64,000 nucleotides of DNA from Heterobasidion occidentale (lineage: Eukaryota; Basidiomycota; Agaricomycetes; Russulales; Bondarzewiaceae), in NCBI GenBank assembly GCA_039111635.1, contig JBCAQO010000003.1, positions 1,984,001 through 2,048,000 on the forward strand, in the 5' to 3' direction. Both the position numbers and the translations under genes were made by a program. Position 1 is the stretch's first letter; each line of letters begins with the position of its first letter. Of this stretch, positions 34,331-46,506 are shown piece by piece. The notes below the pieces were generated by a model, which did no database searches, was not told where the DNA came from, and saw only the letters and a program-made list of their open reading frames with translations.

Positions 34331-36436
34331 ATGACAATGTCCTGTCTTTTTCCCGTTTTTTTGCGATTTGTTAGAGGTTGGCCGCCTCATACGACGAGTC
34401 GCCGGTCACGTGGCTGCAACTTGTTCAGCGGATTGAGGAGGTCCTCCACTTGGGCGAATGCCATCTGGCCCAAAATACTCATAGCGCGACATGTCCAGAC
34501 GCGTTCTCCGAACTCTGGGACGTACACATCTTCTCTTCTCCCTTCCCCGCAATGTCACACGATGCTCTACATCAAAAACACGGACAATCAGCACTTCCCT
34601 CTCTATTCACGACCTCGTCAATATGCCAGCGACGGAGTCGGGTCCACGGCAAAAATTGCTGGATATCAAAATGCGGACCTGTTGGACAGTCTGGACAGCA
34701 GCGTTGTAGATCACCGAATAGCCTGGGGACGTTATGTCGACGTCCTGAACTTTCTTGGCTTGGAGCAACTCCCTTTAGAAATCCACCAGCGCGTCCTTCG
34801 AGGGTGTGTCCCCACTGTCACAATGATGCGGTCGTCCAGTGCCAAGCAGCTGCGTACACGATACTATCCGAACGAGCCACACGAGTACGAATCGCGTTTC
34901 CAGTCCGTCATTCGCAACATCCGGTCGGCTGGAGAGATACCGACCGTGGATGATTTCAACTTCATACTAGAGCATTTTGCGGCGGTGGGGCATTATTTGG
35001 GGTCGCGCTGGGTCCTCAAGGAGATGGCTTTCCTCAATGTCGAACCTCGAACAAAGACGTACGGTCTGTGTTTACAGGCTTTGGCACATCGCTTGCGGCT
35101 CCCGTGCGCAGAGGAATTGCGACCACGCCTGTTGGAAGATGTGACTGCGACCTGCAGAGAGCTCATTAACGACATGTGGGCCAATAATAGGCCATTCACT
35201 TCAGTCAACATGGACCTGGCTATACGAATCCTTCGAGAAGTGTCCGACGACGAGGGCTTTGACCGATTGCTCAAACTCGGCTACGGCATAGATCTTTCTT
35301 TTCCCGACGGAATGCCTGCGGAACTCACAGATCGAGAGATGGCAACTGCTGTTTCACAAGGAGCTAAAACCACCAGGCCCTCCCTTCAACCTCTTTCGAC
35401 CGCAGCACTCAATACCATTATCGACACCTTAGGACGCTCAGGTCGAATATCTAAAATGGTGCTTGCATTTGAAGTCTTGACCCAACCACTTCCTCAGACA
35501 TCGATGCCGCCCTCCTCTTTCGAGGATGAAGAGGACGACAGTTTTCCCCTATCATCTTCCTCCCTCCCACCATACCGGTTCCCCCATGCCAAACCTAACA
35601 TCACGACGTATAACATGCTTGTTAGATATGCAGCTAAGGCGGGACACGCGGTCTTTGCGCGACACTACGTACTGCAAGCGCTAGAACAAGATCGAATCGA
35701 AGACAGGCGTGTGCGTGGAGACGTTATGTGTCTTCCTCTAGATTCAATAATTGCGCCTAGTCTGGCCGTTAATAGGGGCACTCTTCTTCCAATCTTTGGC
35801 GAGGCGAATAGAGACAAGAATATTGAGCTAATGCGGTTCACGCACAAAGCAATTGAGCGCATTCTGCGGCGGAAAAATGCGGATATTCGATATTACGAAG
35901 AGTGGAAGGTTACAAGACTGGGTGAGGGGCCTGATGGTATCGAAGCCGAATTCGTTCCCGAGACCAAAGAGGAAGGAGTCAGCATAGACAATCTTGTCGA
36001 TTCTGCTGCTTCACTCTCATTTTTCACTCCGTCTATCTCAACCGACTCCGCCTCATCACCCACACTATCATTGTCTGGTGTCGATTCAGACACACCGGCT
36101 ATCCCACAACCGCCAGCTCCGAAGGTCTTCAATTTTGACCTTCACCTCGATATCCTCTATCGTGACAGAGCCGAACTCGAGGAACTTCTGAATCGCGTCA
36201 ACGATGTCCTGAGTCGCACGCTTCAGCGCGTTAAAGAGCGGCTTGGGAGACGGGTGTGGGGAGCGAAGGACATCTATCTTGCGACACAGGGTCGGTCGCA
36301 GGTATCGCGAGAGCATTGGAGGAAGATTGTTCGGTATAAGGATGTCATACGACCACAACGCTCATCTACAACCGCACGGTCTGGCGCACGGACGTTATCA
36401 TCTCGTCAGCAATGGCACTTGCCATCGCAGTCATAG
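34331..36436 (+). CDS. Large putative mitochondrial PPR-like protein
   Basis: One uninterrupted 701-codon frame, unusual in this intron-dense window. The N-terminus is basic and poor in acidic residues (RFVRGWPPHTTSRRSRGC), consistent with mitochondrial import. The body is helical with repeat-like pieces such as TVDDFNFILEHFAAVGHYLG, TKTYGLCLQALAHRLRLPC, LSTAALNTIIDTLGRSGRIS and NITTYNMLVRYAAKAGHAVF, which have the spacing and residues (TYNxLV, A..G) of pentatricopeptide repeats. The C-terminal third includes a Ser-rich linker and a coiled-coil-like stretch RDRAELEELLNRVNDVLSRT. PPR proteins of this size bind organellar transcripts; a specific yeast counterpart is not identifiable by eye. The true start could be a later ATG. 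Confidence 0.65.
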   Translation: MTMSCLFPVFLRFVRGWPPHTTSRRSRGCNLFSGLRRSSTWANAIWPKILIARHVQTRSPNSGTYTSSLLPSPQCHTMLYIKNTDNQHFPLYSRPRQYASDGVGSTAKIAGYQNADLLDSLDSSVVDHRIAWGRYVDVLNFLGLEQLPLEIHQRVLRGCVPTVTMMRSSSAKQLRTRYYPNEPHEYESRFQSVIRNIRSAGEIPTVDDFNFILEHFAAVGHYLGSRWVLKEMAFLNVEPRTKTYGLCLQALAHRLRLPCAEELRPRLLEDVTATCRELINDMWANNRPFTSVNMDLAIRILREVSDDEGFDRLLKLGYGIDLSFPDGMPAELTDREMATAVSQGAKTTRPSLQPLSTAALNTIIDTLGRSGRISKMVLAFEVLTQPLPQTSMPPSSFEDEEDDSFPLSSSSLPPYRFPHAKPNITTYNMLVRYAAKAGHAVFARHYVLQALEQDRIEDRRVRGDVMCLPLDSIIAPSLAVNRGTLLPIFGEANRDKNIELMRFTHKAIERILRRKNADIRYYEEWKVTRLGEGPDGIEAEFVPETKEEGVSIDNLVDSAASLSFFTPSISTDSASSPTLSLSGVDSDTPAIPQPPAPKVFNFDLHLDILYRDRAELEELLNRVNDVLSRTLQRVKERLGRRVWGAKDIYLATQGRSQVSREHWRKIVRYKDVIRPQRSSTTARSGARTLSSRQQWHLPSQS

Positions 36437-36935
36437 TCCCTGTGTATGGTCCGTACTCTAGTATGCATTGATCATTTTACTGTATCGACTTATCATAAAT
36501 CGTACTGTTCAGGCTCCGGATACAGCCGTGGTAGTGCTCTTCAACGCTCCTTGCGTATATATTATGTGCGTCATGCCAACCCCTCACTTTGCGAGTTTGT
36601 GCTGATTGTACTTCGTTTATATTGCCCGGCTCAGAATCTTTTGTAGCTATCTCATCGCTTTCCGTGATCATCATCGTAATGATGCATGTCCTCAAAGCTA
36701 CTCAGATCGTTCATTGAGTCGCGGGATGGCCGATGAACCGGTGGCCAGTGACGAGCATTGAACATTACCCGGGGGTTTTCTGTCAGAGAATGCAGTACGA
36801 GAGCGCGAAGTGATAATGCTACAGAGTGATATGATCCGTCTAGGTATGATTCCTAAAGTCCAGCATAGCAAAGGAGCAACAAAAGCACACAGCGAAGAAC
36901 ATTCGAAAGACGAAGAGTTCATGCTTCTTCTTGGT
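36437..36935. other. Convergent 3' flanks
   Basis: Between the stop codons of the PPR-like gene and PCH2; no exon seen. Short open frames on the minus strand are shadows or chance. Confidence 0.4.
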
Positions 36936-38842
36936 TCAGTTTTCAAGCCTCTTTCGCTCGACACTGCTGTTATCGATCACTCTTTCCATCGCGTTGAGCC
37001 ATACCTCGACGGACGTGCCCAAACTGTGGTTTCCAGTGACGGGACCGTTTTTGCTCGGCGTGCCGTTTGTGGAGGGTTTGATTGTGGATGATACGGACGC
37101 AGGCGTTGGGACGAATCCGAGCCCAATGTAGCGCGCCTGCGCAAGTACAGGAAGACGACGTAAAGAGCGTCCAGACATTCCTTGGTCCTGTGGAGAAAGT
37201 GAGTACGCATGATTAGACACATGTAATTGCGTGGATGTACTCTGCATTTTTGCGCGAGTGAAAACAGGCACAACGCTACATGCTTCGCCCGCTCTCGTGG
37301 CGTCTGTTCTATGGGTGCCGTGGGTATCGTCGCTCCGCCGGACGTCCATTGGGAGGTCGGGACAGTGCGAACATATAGTTTAGCTTCCTTAACTTCAGGG
37401 ATGTCCTTTCGGTACCAGGAGATCAGTGGTGTCCACAATTCATGAGAGGCGGAAGACTGCATCGAATACTCACGACCGGGGTGACAATACCTTTGACGAT
37501 GAGCTCAAGGAGGCATGTGCGCAAAATTGCATAGATCGCTTCGCGCGCAGGGAGGTCGACATATTGGACGATGTCTGCTCGATCCACAAAGGCTGAGTCT
37601 AGTAAGAGTCAGATATATGCCATCCGAAATGGTGTAGAAGATATTTGCCTATGGCTTTGGGAAGGTTGCTTGTAGATACCACTAGGACATTTTTCTTGTG
37701 ACGGAGTTTGTCCAGTTGTGTTAGCAGCGCATTTACCACCTACGATATGGTGCATCAGCTGAACAGAATAACACGGGTCGATGAGTGCTCCACTGACTCG
37801 AAGAGCGTCAGATGGCTCCGTGCCTGCCATAGCACCGGCGCGCGCAGCTGTCAAAGACTCGACCTCATCTACAATGCATGATGAGTGTTTTACACTTTGC
37901 CATCAGGCGATCTGAGATACCAATGAGTACAACCACGAAAGTGTCCTCGTCATCCACGAGGTCCATCACACTGCTGAACAGACGCTGGACGAGCTTTCCA
38001 GACTCAGAAAACCACCGGGAAAAAAGCGAATGGGAATTGATCTCGAGTAGGCGTGAATGAGAGTATCTTGTGTCGTGGATCAAGAAGTAAGCAGTGCGAA
38101 TACGACATCCAGATAGGAGCGAGATACGCACCGCTGCGACAGTCGAATGGAAAGCTTCTGAGCGAGTGCACGGCACAAAGATGTCTTGCCTGTGCCTGGC
38201 GGACCGTGCAGGAGCACGACACGATTCCAAGAGACGATATTGACTGAACTTGGGTCAGACAACCACGGATCGATAGCAGATGAAGTGGCTTACAATCGAC
38301 GTTTGCATCGCTGAAAAGAACAGTCGCATATATGTAGTCCAACAGGTTTAGTTTCGTGTCATCCTCGAAGATGAGGCTTTCCCAGAGGCCATCCCACATT
38401 CTACTCGGCAGCTCACACACGCTTGCCGCCATGACTTCCTCGCCCTCGCCACCCCCCGAGCTCGAGAACTCCTCAGACGCATCAGCCTCCGCTGGTTGAT
38501 AGACATGGATCTGCAATGCTGCTCGTTCGACGGGTATGGAGGACGTTGGGCAGGGCGATTCGCACGCGACAATTCGCTCGACGCAGGATGAGAGGACTGG
38601 CATGTCTTGCCAACCATCTAGCGTAGACGGGAGTGCAATGGCTTCAAAAGACGAGGTGATATATTCATGCACTGCATTTCTAACAGTCTCGAAGCGGGTG
38701 AAAGCGGTTGGTGAGAGACGGACTTCGACTGCAATGGTGGATAGAATTAAAGCGATATCGGGGCAGAAGTGACTGAACTCAACAAACCATGGACGGGCCA
38801 GGTTAGCGAGTTAGAAGTGGAGGCAGAGGAGTTTTCCACCAT
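36936..38842 (-). CDS. PCH2: AAA+ ATPase PCH2/TRIP13
   Basis: Meiotic checkpoint and HORMA-domain-remodelling ATPase. Starts [19 protein letters not shown], joined by an intron to [20 protein letters not shown], then the N-domain [20 protein letters not shown] and [20 protein letters not shown]. The AAA core follows: [20 protein letters not shown] (Walker A GPPGTGKT), [40 protein letters not shown] (Walker B DEVES), [40 protein letters not shown] (sensor 1) and [20 protein letters not shown]. The C-terminal lid reads [20 protein letters not shown], the sensor-2 GMSGR..LR arginine motif, ending VERKRLEN. About nine exons. Complete in all key motifs. Head-to-head with a SelW-like gene, 143 bp between ATGs. 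Confidence 0.94.
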
Positions 38843-38985
38843 TTTAATGTTTCGATGGGTGGCCTTGATAGTTTGGGTGAAGAACAAGTTGAGCTTCAAG
38901 ACGCGTGTTTTCAAATCCAATAGGCAGCCAAACAACGCGTCAACAAATTGACACACGTGCTGTCTCACCTTTGTCTCTCCTCATC

Positions 38986-39587
38986 ATGACCGACTCCAAT
39001 GAAGCCTGTGTTGATTGTGCTCCTTCTGGGGATGTCTTTCCAGAAATTCAGGATAATGCAGGCGCGAAGACATACGACCCAGTGGATCCGACTACTTTCA
39101 TTCCGCCGACGCCCGGCTCCCCGCCTAGCATCACCATTGAATACTGTGACCGAGTGAGTCTTTACAGGTATGGACTTCAGCTGTCGCTGATCGTGAATGG
39201 TAGTGTCGGTGGTAGGTAACAGGGTCATTTTTAAACTAGCGTGGATCTGAGCATCACTTCAGGCTTCACAGAGCGACATGGGTGTCAACTGAGCTGTTCT
39301 TGACGTTCCCTGCGCCCGCCCTGAAAGGCGTGACGATAATTCCTCTCAATTCCGAGGAGACATCTGGTCGTTTCCGTGTATGGTTGACCTTGGATCAGGA
39401 GCCGACCCCTATCCTGGTATGGGACCGCAAGGTGGAGGGGAAGTTTCCTGAATTGAAAGAGCTGGTAAGCCCACCATTTTGTCGAAGCACGCATGCACAT
39501 TTTCGACACATCCCGCGCACCCAGAAACAGCGTATTCGAGACCATATCCAGCCAGGGAAGTCGCTGGGGCACTCGGACAAGAAGTGA
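38986..39587 (+). CDS. Selenoprotein W-like Rdx-family protein (Cys form)
   Basis: Thioredoxin-fold redox protein of the SelW/SelT/SelH/Rdx12 family, 146 aa. Exons: 38986-39153, an 8-nt microexon 39204-39211, 39263-39464 and 39525-39587. The N-terminal 45 residues are an acidic, Pro-rich extension; the Rdx domain starts SITIEYCDR and, via the microexon, continues CRWLHRATWVSTELFLTFPA, so the motif is CDRC where animal SelW has CxxU. Then LKGVTIIPLNSEETSGRFRV, LVWDRKVEGKFPELKELKQR and the family end QPGKSLGHSDKK. Both flanking introns (50 and 51 nt) have GT-AG ends. Skipping the microexon and using a GTATGG donor 12 bases downstream would keep the frame but lose the second Cys. Divergent from PCH2. 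Confidence 0.9.
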
Positions 39588-39942
39588 CGAACAGGTACAG
39601 CAGAAGGGCTTCATGAGAGCTCGAGTGGTGTGTGTCCGTTTATTTCGACCGATCTTGTATTACCATTGTATCTGTAATGTCACGATGAGCGAATAACACG
39701 AGATGAGACGCATCCTCGCTCTATCTGATCCGTTCTGGGGACTTTGAGTGAGGTTTGTTGCAACGCGTCATGCAAGGAAATAATGAAGCAATCACAGCGG
39801 TTACTCAGCCAACGCGCCGGAACGTTGTGGCCGAGTGTGTCTGCGAAATTCGAAACGCCAACTTCTAAGCTGAACCCGTCTTGTGCTCATGTTCTGCTTC
39901 TCCTCCGGCTAATCCTCGAAATACCACTCTTGTATCATCAAA
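39588..39942. other. Short promoter region of the CLASP gene
   Basis: 355 bases with no exon; 3'UTR of the SelW-like gene and the CLASP promoter. Confidence 0.4.
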
Positions 39943-42900
39943 ATGGATGACTCAAATATCGCGAAACTTATACAGCAAGCCAAAGCCAATGGTGATCAGA
40001 CAACCTCGCAAATCTCGTGTCATGATCTCATTCTTTCGACCTGGTGTAGATGTTGATGTTAAGGTCGACGCTGTGTCCAAGATGCAGGTCGAATTTGAGG
40101 CTGGCATAGAGGTCAGTCTACCGTCTGCTTGAAACGCATGTCCGTCGAATGTTGTCTGACCACCTCCGTCAACCCCATTCGCTTGCAGATCACGGAACCG
40201 GACGTTCTCATCCAGACTCTCAAGGTGTGCCTGCGCACGTCTAACAATCATCTATCGAGTGCAACACTCTCAGCCCTTCCTGCGTTCCTCCCTCTTGTAC
40301 TCTCGCACGTTATCTCCGCTCCCGCCATCAGGCCCTCCGCCTCCGTCTCCACTTCATCAACTAGTTCAAACGTCGATGCGCCCACCCTTCGTCAGGTGCT
40401 CAGTGCGTTCCTTCCTACCGGGGGCATCATTGACCGCCTCGGTGAAGCGCGCGAACGTCCTCGAGAAAAGGCGAGGGAGAGTCTTGTTCTCATCGGTGGC
40501 TTTGCGTTTCGTTTGGGAGGGGGCACGTCGTCTATGGCCCGATCCAGAAGCGGCAAGGAGACGGAGACACCGCTTCAAATGTTTGAACGCTTTTTGAAGG
40601 ATGGGGGCTTAGGAAGCAAGGTTTGGAGGGTACGCGAACAGGCGAGTCAAATTGTTTTTGCAACCATCTTCAGAACGTCACTCCCACATCTTACCACTCA
40701 TGCCAACGCAATTCACACAATTCAGGCCATCCTCACTCTTGTGCACATCCGCCGTACACATCATCTTTTTCCTATCCGGCCCTACCTCCCTCTCCTCGTT
40801 GAAGCCTTAGAGGACAGCGATGCAAACGTACGGGACACTGCACGAACCTCCATTGTCGAGCTCTTCACCGGCCCGGGTGTTACAGATGCAGCGCGCGCAG
40901 ACCTCAAGAAGGAGATGACAAAGAAGGGCGTGCGCAAGGGCATTGTTGACGGGGTGCTCGCAAAGGTGATCGGCGGAGCGAGCACGCCCGGGAGCGAAGG
41001 CTCTGAGAACGGTGATTCAGGCTCGGGTGCATCCAAGAAAGACTACGTGCCGCCGAGCTTGATGTTAAAAGGGCGGAGACCAACAACGGGATCCGAGGGT
41101 GCGCCAGGGCCGAGTGGGATGTCCCGTACAGTGAGTCAAGGGAGTGTCAGTCAGTTGGCGAGGCCTGCAAGTCGGGCCGCGGTCGCATCACCGCCGCCAG
41201 GTAGTGATGCAGCTACTGATGTGCAGCCTGTATATGTATGTGCCTCGAATACACGTTCCCCCGAGTATAAATGACGGTATTTATATTCTAGGTCGCATCG
41301 AGTCGGGATCTAGAAAATGAACTCAACGGAATGTTTGGAGCATTCGAGGTGCATTGCAATGCTGAAGTGACGTGGGTCCAATCGTGTGCTGATATTCACA
41401 ACAGGGAAAAGAAACAGAGCATAATTGGGCCGCTCGCGATCGAGCTATCACTCGAATACGTGGTATGTTGAAGGGCGATGTGCATCTTCGATACACAGAA
41501 ACTTTCCTCGCGCATCTCAAGCAGATAGTCGATGCGTCTTTCAAAACAGTAGGCTGCTTCATCTGTGTTTCACCCCTTTTGTTGTGTCTTACTTCATATT
41601 TCTACAGCTAGCGAGTTTGCGAACTATCGTTGCGACCAGTACCTGTTCATTTTACTCAGAGCTTGGGTTAGCACTGGGCCCAGCTCTCGACCCCATGTGC
41701 GAGCAGATCCTCCTCAACCTCCTTCGAATGGCTGGCTTCACGAAAAAGATCGCGGCGCAGGCCGCTCAAGCTTCTGTGTCTACGATCATTCAAACGACCT
41801 CTGGACAGCCCCGCACTTTTATTACGGCCTTTTCAAATACCCTGCAAGACAAGACTACCCAGGCGCGTGCCTATGCTGTCGAGCACCTCAAGCTTTATAT
41901 CGAAACGCACGCTGAGCGCACAAAGCACACCATCGAGTCAACGGGCGCTATCGAGACGCTAGACAAAAGTGTCAGAAAGGCGTTGCTCGATGCCAACGTA
42001 GGCGTACGTCAAAATGCGCGAGCGCTGTTCTGGGCTTTCGAAGGTGTGTGGAAAGAAAGGGGTCGTACCATCCTCGAAGCGCAGGACGCACTCAGTCGGA
42101 AGCAGCTTGAGAAGGCATGTCCGGATCCACAGGCGCTTTCGAACGTGCCTCCGCCAGCAGCTGCTCAAAAGAAGAGCAGCGTTGCGGCGGCGATCGCGGC
42201 GAGTCGCGCAAAAGCCAAAGCTATTGCCAATGCGCCACCATCGCTGCGGCATCAAGCAACGTCAACAGCGCGCACCATTTCCCCTCCGAAACGGTCTATC
42301 TCGCCTTCTGTGTCGTCGGGAGGCGGTTTCGAAGGCCAGGCGGCATCGCCAGTGCTGCCGCCACTCCAAACAGTGCCTCGATCACGAATTTTGTCAAACC
42401 CAGGTCCAAGGTCAATACCTGGTAGTCGGGTAGTATCGCATTCGCGAACTCCTTCTGGCGGGTCTGTTCCGTCCAGTTCTACAGCGGCCCGCCGTCGACC
42501 TTCGTCGCCGCTGGTGCCCTCTGTACCGTCACCTCCTCGGGGATCTGTGCTGAGAAAAGCCATGTACACTGCGTTGCCGGCTTCTCCTCCGTATACTACA
42601 GTTACTCCGCCCTCACCAGCACCTTCCCGCAATCTGACTGCCGCCCATCAAGCGATGCAAAGCAGGACATCCTTGATGTCCAGGCCGTCCGCTGCCATGC
42701 CCTCTTTTGATGGGTCTGAGGAGCCATCTCTCCTCATGGCTGTTGCGATCCCACTTCCAGACGACAGCGACTCAGACATGGATATGGACATAGACGAGCC
42801 GAACTTAATGTCTTTTTCCAGTCCATACGAGAAATACCCGCCGCGCGCGCCTTCAACGAACTCTCCCACGAACTCGTTCTCGCCGCGCTCGAGTGGCTTC

Positions 42901-44554
42901 AGACCAGAACTGTCTACATCCTCCCCACCCACGAGCGCGCCGCAGCCAATCATCGAGGACGCGATGCGTGCCCGCGCGGAACAAGCAGAGAGCGCAGCAG
43001 AGAGGCTGCTCGAGTTGGTCGAGCCGGAAGATGAGACGCTCCAGCAACCGGCAATGCACTCTTCGCTCCTTCTCAGTTCCAATGCTGCGACTCCAAAGGT
43101 GAAGGCCCAATCGGTAGTTCCCCCGCGCCCATTGACCTCGACCGTTCGTCCACCGGTCACCCCTGTGGTCAAGAGATCCGCTATCTGGAAGCAGGCGGCG
43201 GCGTTCCAGGATAGTCCAGCGTATAACGGAGCGGCTTCTCTCATGACAGATGTGTTAAAGCCCGTGCAGCCAAATAATGATAGCGCGTGGTGGAGGAAGC
43301 GGATGGCCTGTGAGTCGCGGTGATCATATCTGCCGCTTCGATAGTGCTAACTAATCTCCTGCAGTGATCAATCAGCGGCAGAGGGTGCGTGCGAGAGACC
43401 CTGCCGAACAAGTCAATGAGCTGCAGGGTTATATTCTTGCTCTCGATCAAGGCACTGCGGACCCTACCGTGCTCCAGAATATCGCATTGTTCTGCATCTC
43501 TCATCCCGCTGCGGACCTCGCTTCACCGATAAGCTCGAGTCTTTCCATGTCCCCTAGCCCATCGCTCTTCCTATCCACGCTAAACCCTGTGACTTCTTCG
43601 AACCCTAGTCTGTGGACCGAGAATAAGAACTTTGACCGGCTGTTTGCAGCGCTGAAAAAATTCCTTGATCCAGATCGGGTAGGCGTTTAACGCGAGTTCT
43701 GGGTACGCGTGTTGATTAGATTTCTTTCAGACCGATCAGCAATTGGAATATGGTTTGATCGTTCTGTGGGAGATACTAGAACATCAGCCACTGCACATAG
43801 AAGGGCGAGAAGCGGATGTTTTTGCCATCCTTCTGCGAGTGAGATACTCCAACAAGCAACAGGTACGCCCACCTTGCCCCGCAGTACCCCGATCAGCGTG
43901 GTCTCATCTATTTCTGGCGCAGATCATGGAGTCTGCGAATACGATCCGGGACGCTATCACAGGCCGCCTAGACCCGGTTTATGGTTTGACCACCCTGCAT
44001 GCTAGCCTTCTCGTATTTCAGCTGGAAGACCCGCCGGCATCGTCGTCGGCCGAAACGAAAGCAAGTACATATGCGTACGGACTGATCGCGCTCGGAAAGT
44101 TCATATTACGTCTCCCGGCCGAAATCCTCGAGGAAGAGCTTCCTCGCCTCAAGAGCCTCCTCATCTCCGTGCGTCTTCTTACCCGCTTTACCTTCATTCC
44201 TCTCTATCTCTGTCCGAAATTACGCTCGTCCACGGCTGACCAGCTGACTGCCATTATCGCACGCACGCACGCACACAGGCCCTCAACGACACGCGTTCGC
44301 TCGTCGTGCGCGAGTCGGCGGCGGCAGCGATCATCGCGGCGCAGCTCGTGCTCCGCGACGAGACGCACCTCTTCGCGTTGCTCGACGGCCTCGCGGACGA
44401 GAAGAAGAACCTGCTGACGTACCTCTTTGACAAGCATGGCGCGCGCGGCGCGCCGGGTGCCGCGCCCTCCAGCATCGATCGACTCGAGCGCGAGATGCGC
44501 AGGCTCGACGGGCGCACGAGCACGCCGCTTCGCCCGGTCGCGACAGGCGCATAG
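39943..44554 (+). CDS. CLASP/Stu1-type microtubule plus-end protein
   Basis: Microtubule-stabilising CLIP-associated protein acting at spindle and plus ends. Start [16 protein letters not shown], then across a GTGATC..TAG intron [17 protein letters not shown] and [20 protein letters not shown]. First TOG/CLASP_N-like array: [61 protein letters not shown] second array follows: [60 protein letters not shown], and [20 protein letters not shown], then a long Ser/Pro/Arg-rich microtubule-binding linker ([17 protein letters not shown]). The C-terminal array ([40 protein letters not shown]) ends in [15 protein letters not shown]. About 1250 aa; the 632-codon frame at 41700-43310 is mostly one exon. 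Complete. Confidence 0.92.
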
Positions 44555-45141
44555 TGCACGACAGGCAGTCTGGTGTCGCGCATATCTCGGACCTCCTCAC
44601 TCTCTTTGACGGCCTCAGTGTGCCAGTCCACGATCCTTGTTCATTGTACATGTTCACTCGTCCCCCATTGCTGACTCACGTCGTTTCATCATCGACGAAT
44701 ATCCATCCTCGCCGGCGAGAGGCACCCTGAAGTTGTGCCCTTCACTCTCTTATCCATAAATACCTACTGTCACTGAGTCGTGTTCGCCCGTGCGCTCGCT
44801 CTTTACCCATATAATGCAATGCACTCCGATACTTCCGATCCTCTGTTTGTTTAGTAGACTAAACAGATACCCGACAATGTGTGGGCCCTGATAATTTTCA
44901 CAACATGGAGCGTCGAGCAACCCTGTATGTATATTGCGCGAAGCACAGAGTTGACACGTTCATTTCATCGGGCAGCACTCATTGTATTGCCGTAACTGAC
45001 CGACATAGAGCCGCTACGTGCACCTATTATTGGTATCTCGAGAGGGGTGGGGGCAACACATTCGACCGGACCTCAAGGACTTGCAGAAGCGCCATTCGAC
45101 ACTACCGGAGTCCCCCGTCTATTTTGCATATGGGCCCAGGG
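44555..45141. other. Convergent 3' flanks (CLASP and rhomboid genes)
   Basis: No exon seen. Short open plus-strand frames at 44881-45237 overlap the end of the rhomboid gene and are shadows. Confidence 0.4.
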
Positions 45142-46412
45142 TCAGAACCGACGCAGGCGCAAGCGCAGAAAATAGGCCATGCCGGCAAGCAGTCCGCCTA
45201 CGTGCCCCGCCGAGTCGATGCCAGGCCTCTGCAGTAAACAAGTCGATTTTTGGGACCGATCGGCATAAAAGAAAGGAAGAAGAGAAGATCAGATGCTGAA
45301 CGTGACACGAAAAGGGACTCGGGCGCACGCTCTCGTTGTATGCGCTGTAGCCGTCGAACAGGAAGAGACCGGCGACGACGGCCCACGCGGGGCACGGTAT
45401 CACGTAGAACACGAGAAAGGTCGCTGTGGGCCTGACGCATGCGAAGAAGGCGACGATGGCGGAGATCGCACCTGAGAACGAGCGAATAAGAACGTGCGCG
45501 TCAACAGGGGGAAGGTGAAAAGAAAAGAAATGTGGGCTGACCACTTGCGCCGAGGGCGGGGACGTTGTGCCCACGGCGAGCATGCCAGTATGCGCTAGCG
45601 GTGCTCGCCAAAATTCCGCCTGGGAGAAGTATGGGCCATCAGCAGGATGGAGAGAAAGAGGGCGCGTCAGGGAGCGCACCACCCAGGTATAAGGCAAGAA
45701 ACCGCGCGTTGCCGAGCATCCGGAGGACTGTCGGTGCCATGAAGTAATAAGTCAAGCCATTGAAGAGGATGTGGTTGAAGTCCTTGTGCGAGAAGCACGA
45801 CGTCAAGATCGTCCATCTGCGCGAAAGTGTGAGCAGTAGGTTTTGGACAGAGGGAGCACAAAAAGAGGGGTGCACTTACGGCCTGCCCTCGGTGATGGAC
45901 CGCATGCTGACGGTGAAGTTGTCGAACATCCAGTAGGTGAGTTTGTGATTGCCTTCAAAGGCCTACGCGTTGGAATGCTGAGTTCAGACGCATCTGCGTT
46001 TCTTCAACCAAGAGAGACGCACACTCTTTACGGATCCATAACACCACCCAGAGAACACGGCGATATTGAGGGCTATGATGCCGGAGAAGACGTACACACT
46101 GGGCCAACGGTTGAGCCATTGCGTGAACCTGCGCCACGGACCTCCAGAATTTGAAGGGCGGAAGGAGCTGGGTATCTGACGGTGCGTTGCAGCGAGGACC
46201 GTGCATCGGCTGAAGCGCGCGATGCCAGGCTGGAAGAGGCGAGCAAGTGGTGTGGGAGGCCGAACGCGGAGGAGCGTCTGAGCCAGGCAAGAACTGTAAC
46301 GAGCATTGCAGGCGACGGCGGAGAGGTTCAAGCTCGCTGTGCACGACGAGGGGAGGGAGAGAACGCGAGCGGATGGAGGACGGAGGACGGTGTGCAGGCG
46401 GGGGAGCAGCAT
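45142..46412 (-). CDS. Mitochondrial-type rhomboid protease (PARL/Pcp1-like)
   Basis: Intramembrane serine protease. The N-terminus MLLPRLHTVLRPPSARVLSL followed by CNARYSSCLAQ is a strong mitochondrial presequence. Then WRRFTQWLNRWPSVYVFSG with TM IIALNIAVFSGWCYGS, AFEGNHKLTYWMFDNFTVSM, PWTILTSCFSHKDFNHILFN (the conserved WTxxTSxFSH.xxxHxxxN block), GLTYYFMAPTVLRMLGNARF, GILASTASAYWHARRGHNVP, ALGAS then AISAIVAFFACVRPTATFLV, WAVVAGLFLFDGYSAYNES and RPGIDSAGHVGGLLAGMAYF with the catalytic His. The intron interrupts the catalytic Ser codon and the spliced motif is GASA rather than the common GASG. Six exons, about 290 aa. Divergent from TRAPPC2, 94 bp between ATGs. Confidence 0.87.
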
Positions 46413-46506
46413 CGTCGACGGTCGGAAGCTGCAAACGGCCGCTTATGTAATATGCGCCGCTCGCTCTGTCCTGCGCCGTGCTTGCGATTGCAGACGGCCG
46501 TACGCC

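Noticed and set aside
45198..45440. Plus- and minus-strand short frames near the rhomboid 3' end
   Set aside because: Shadows of rhomboid exons and introns.
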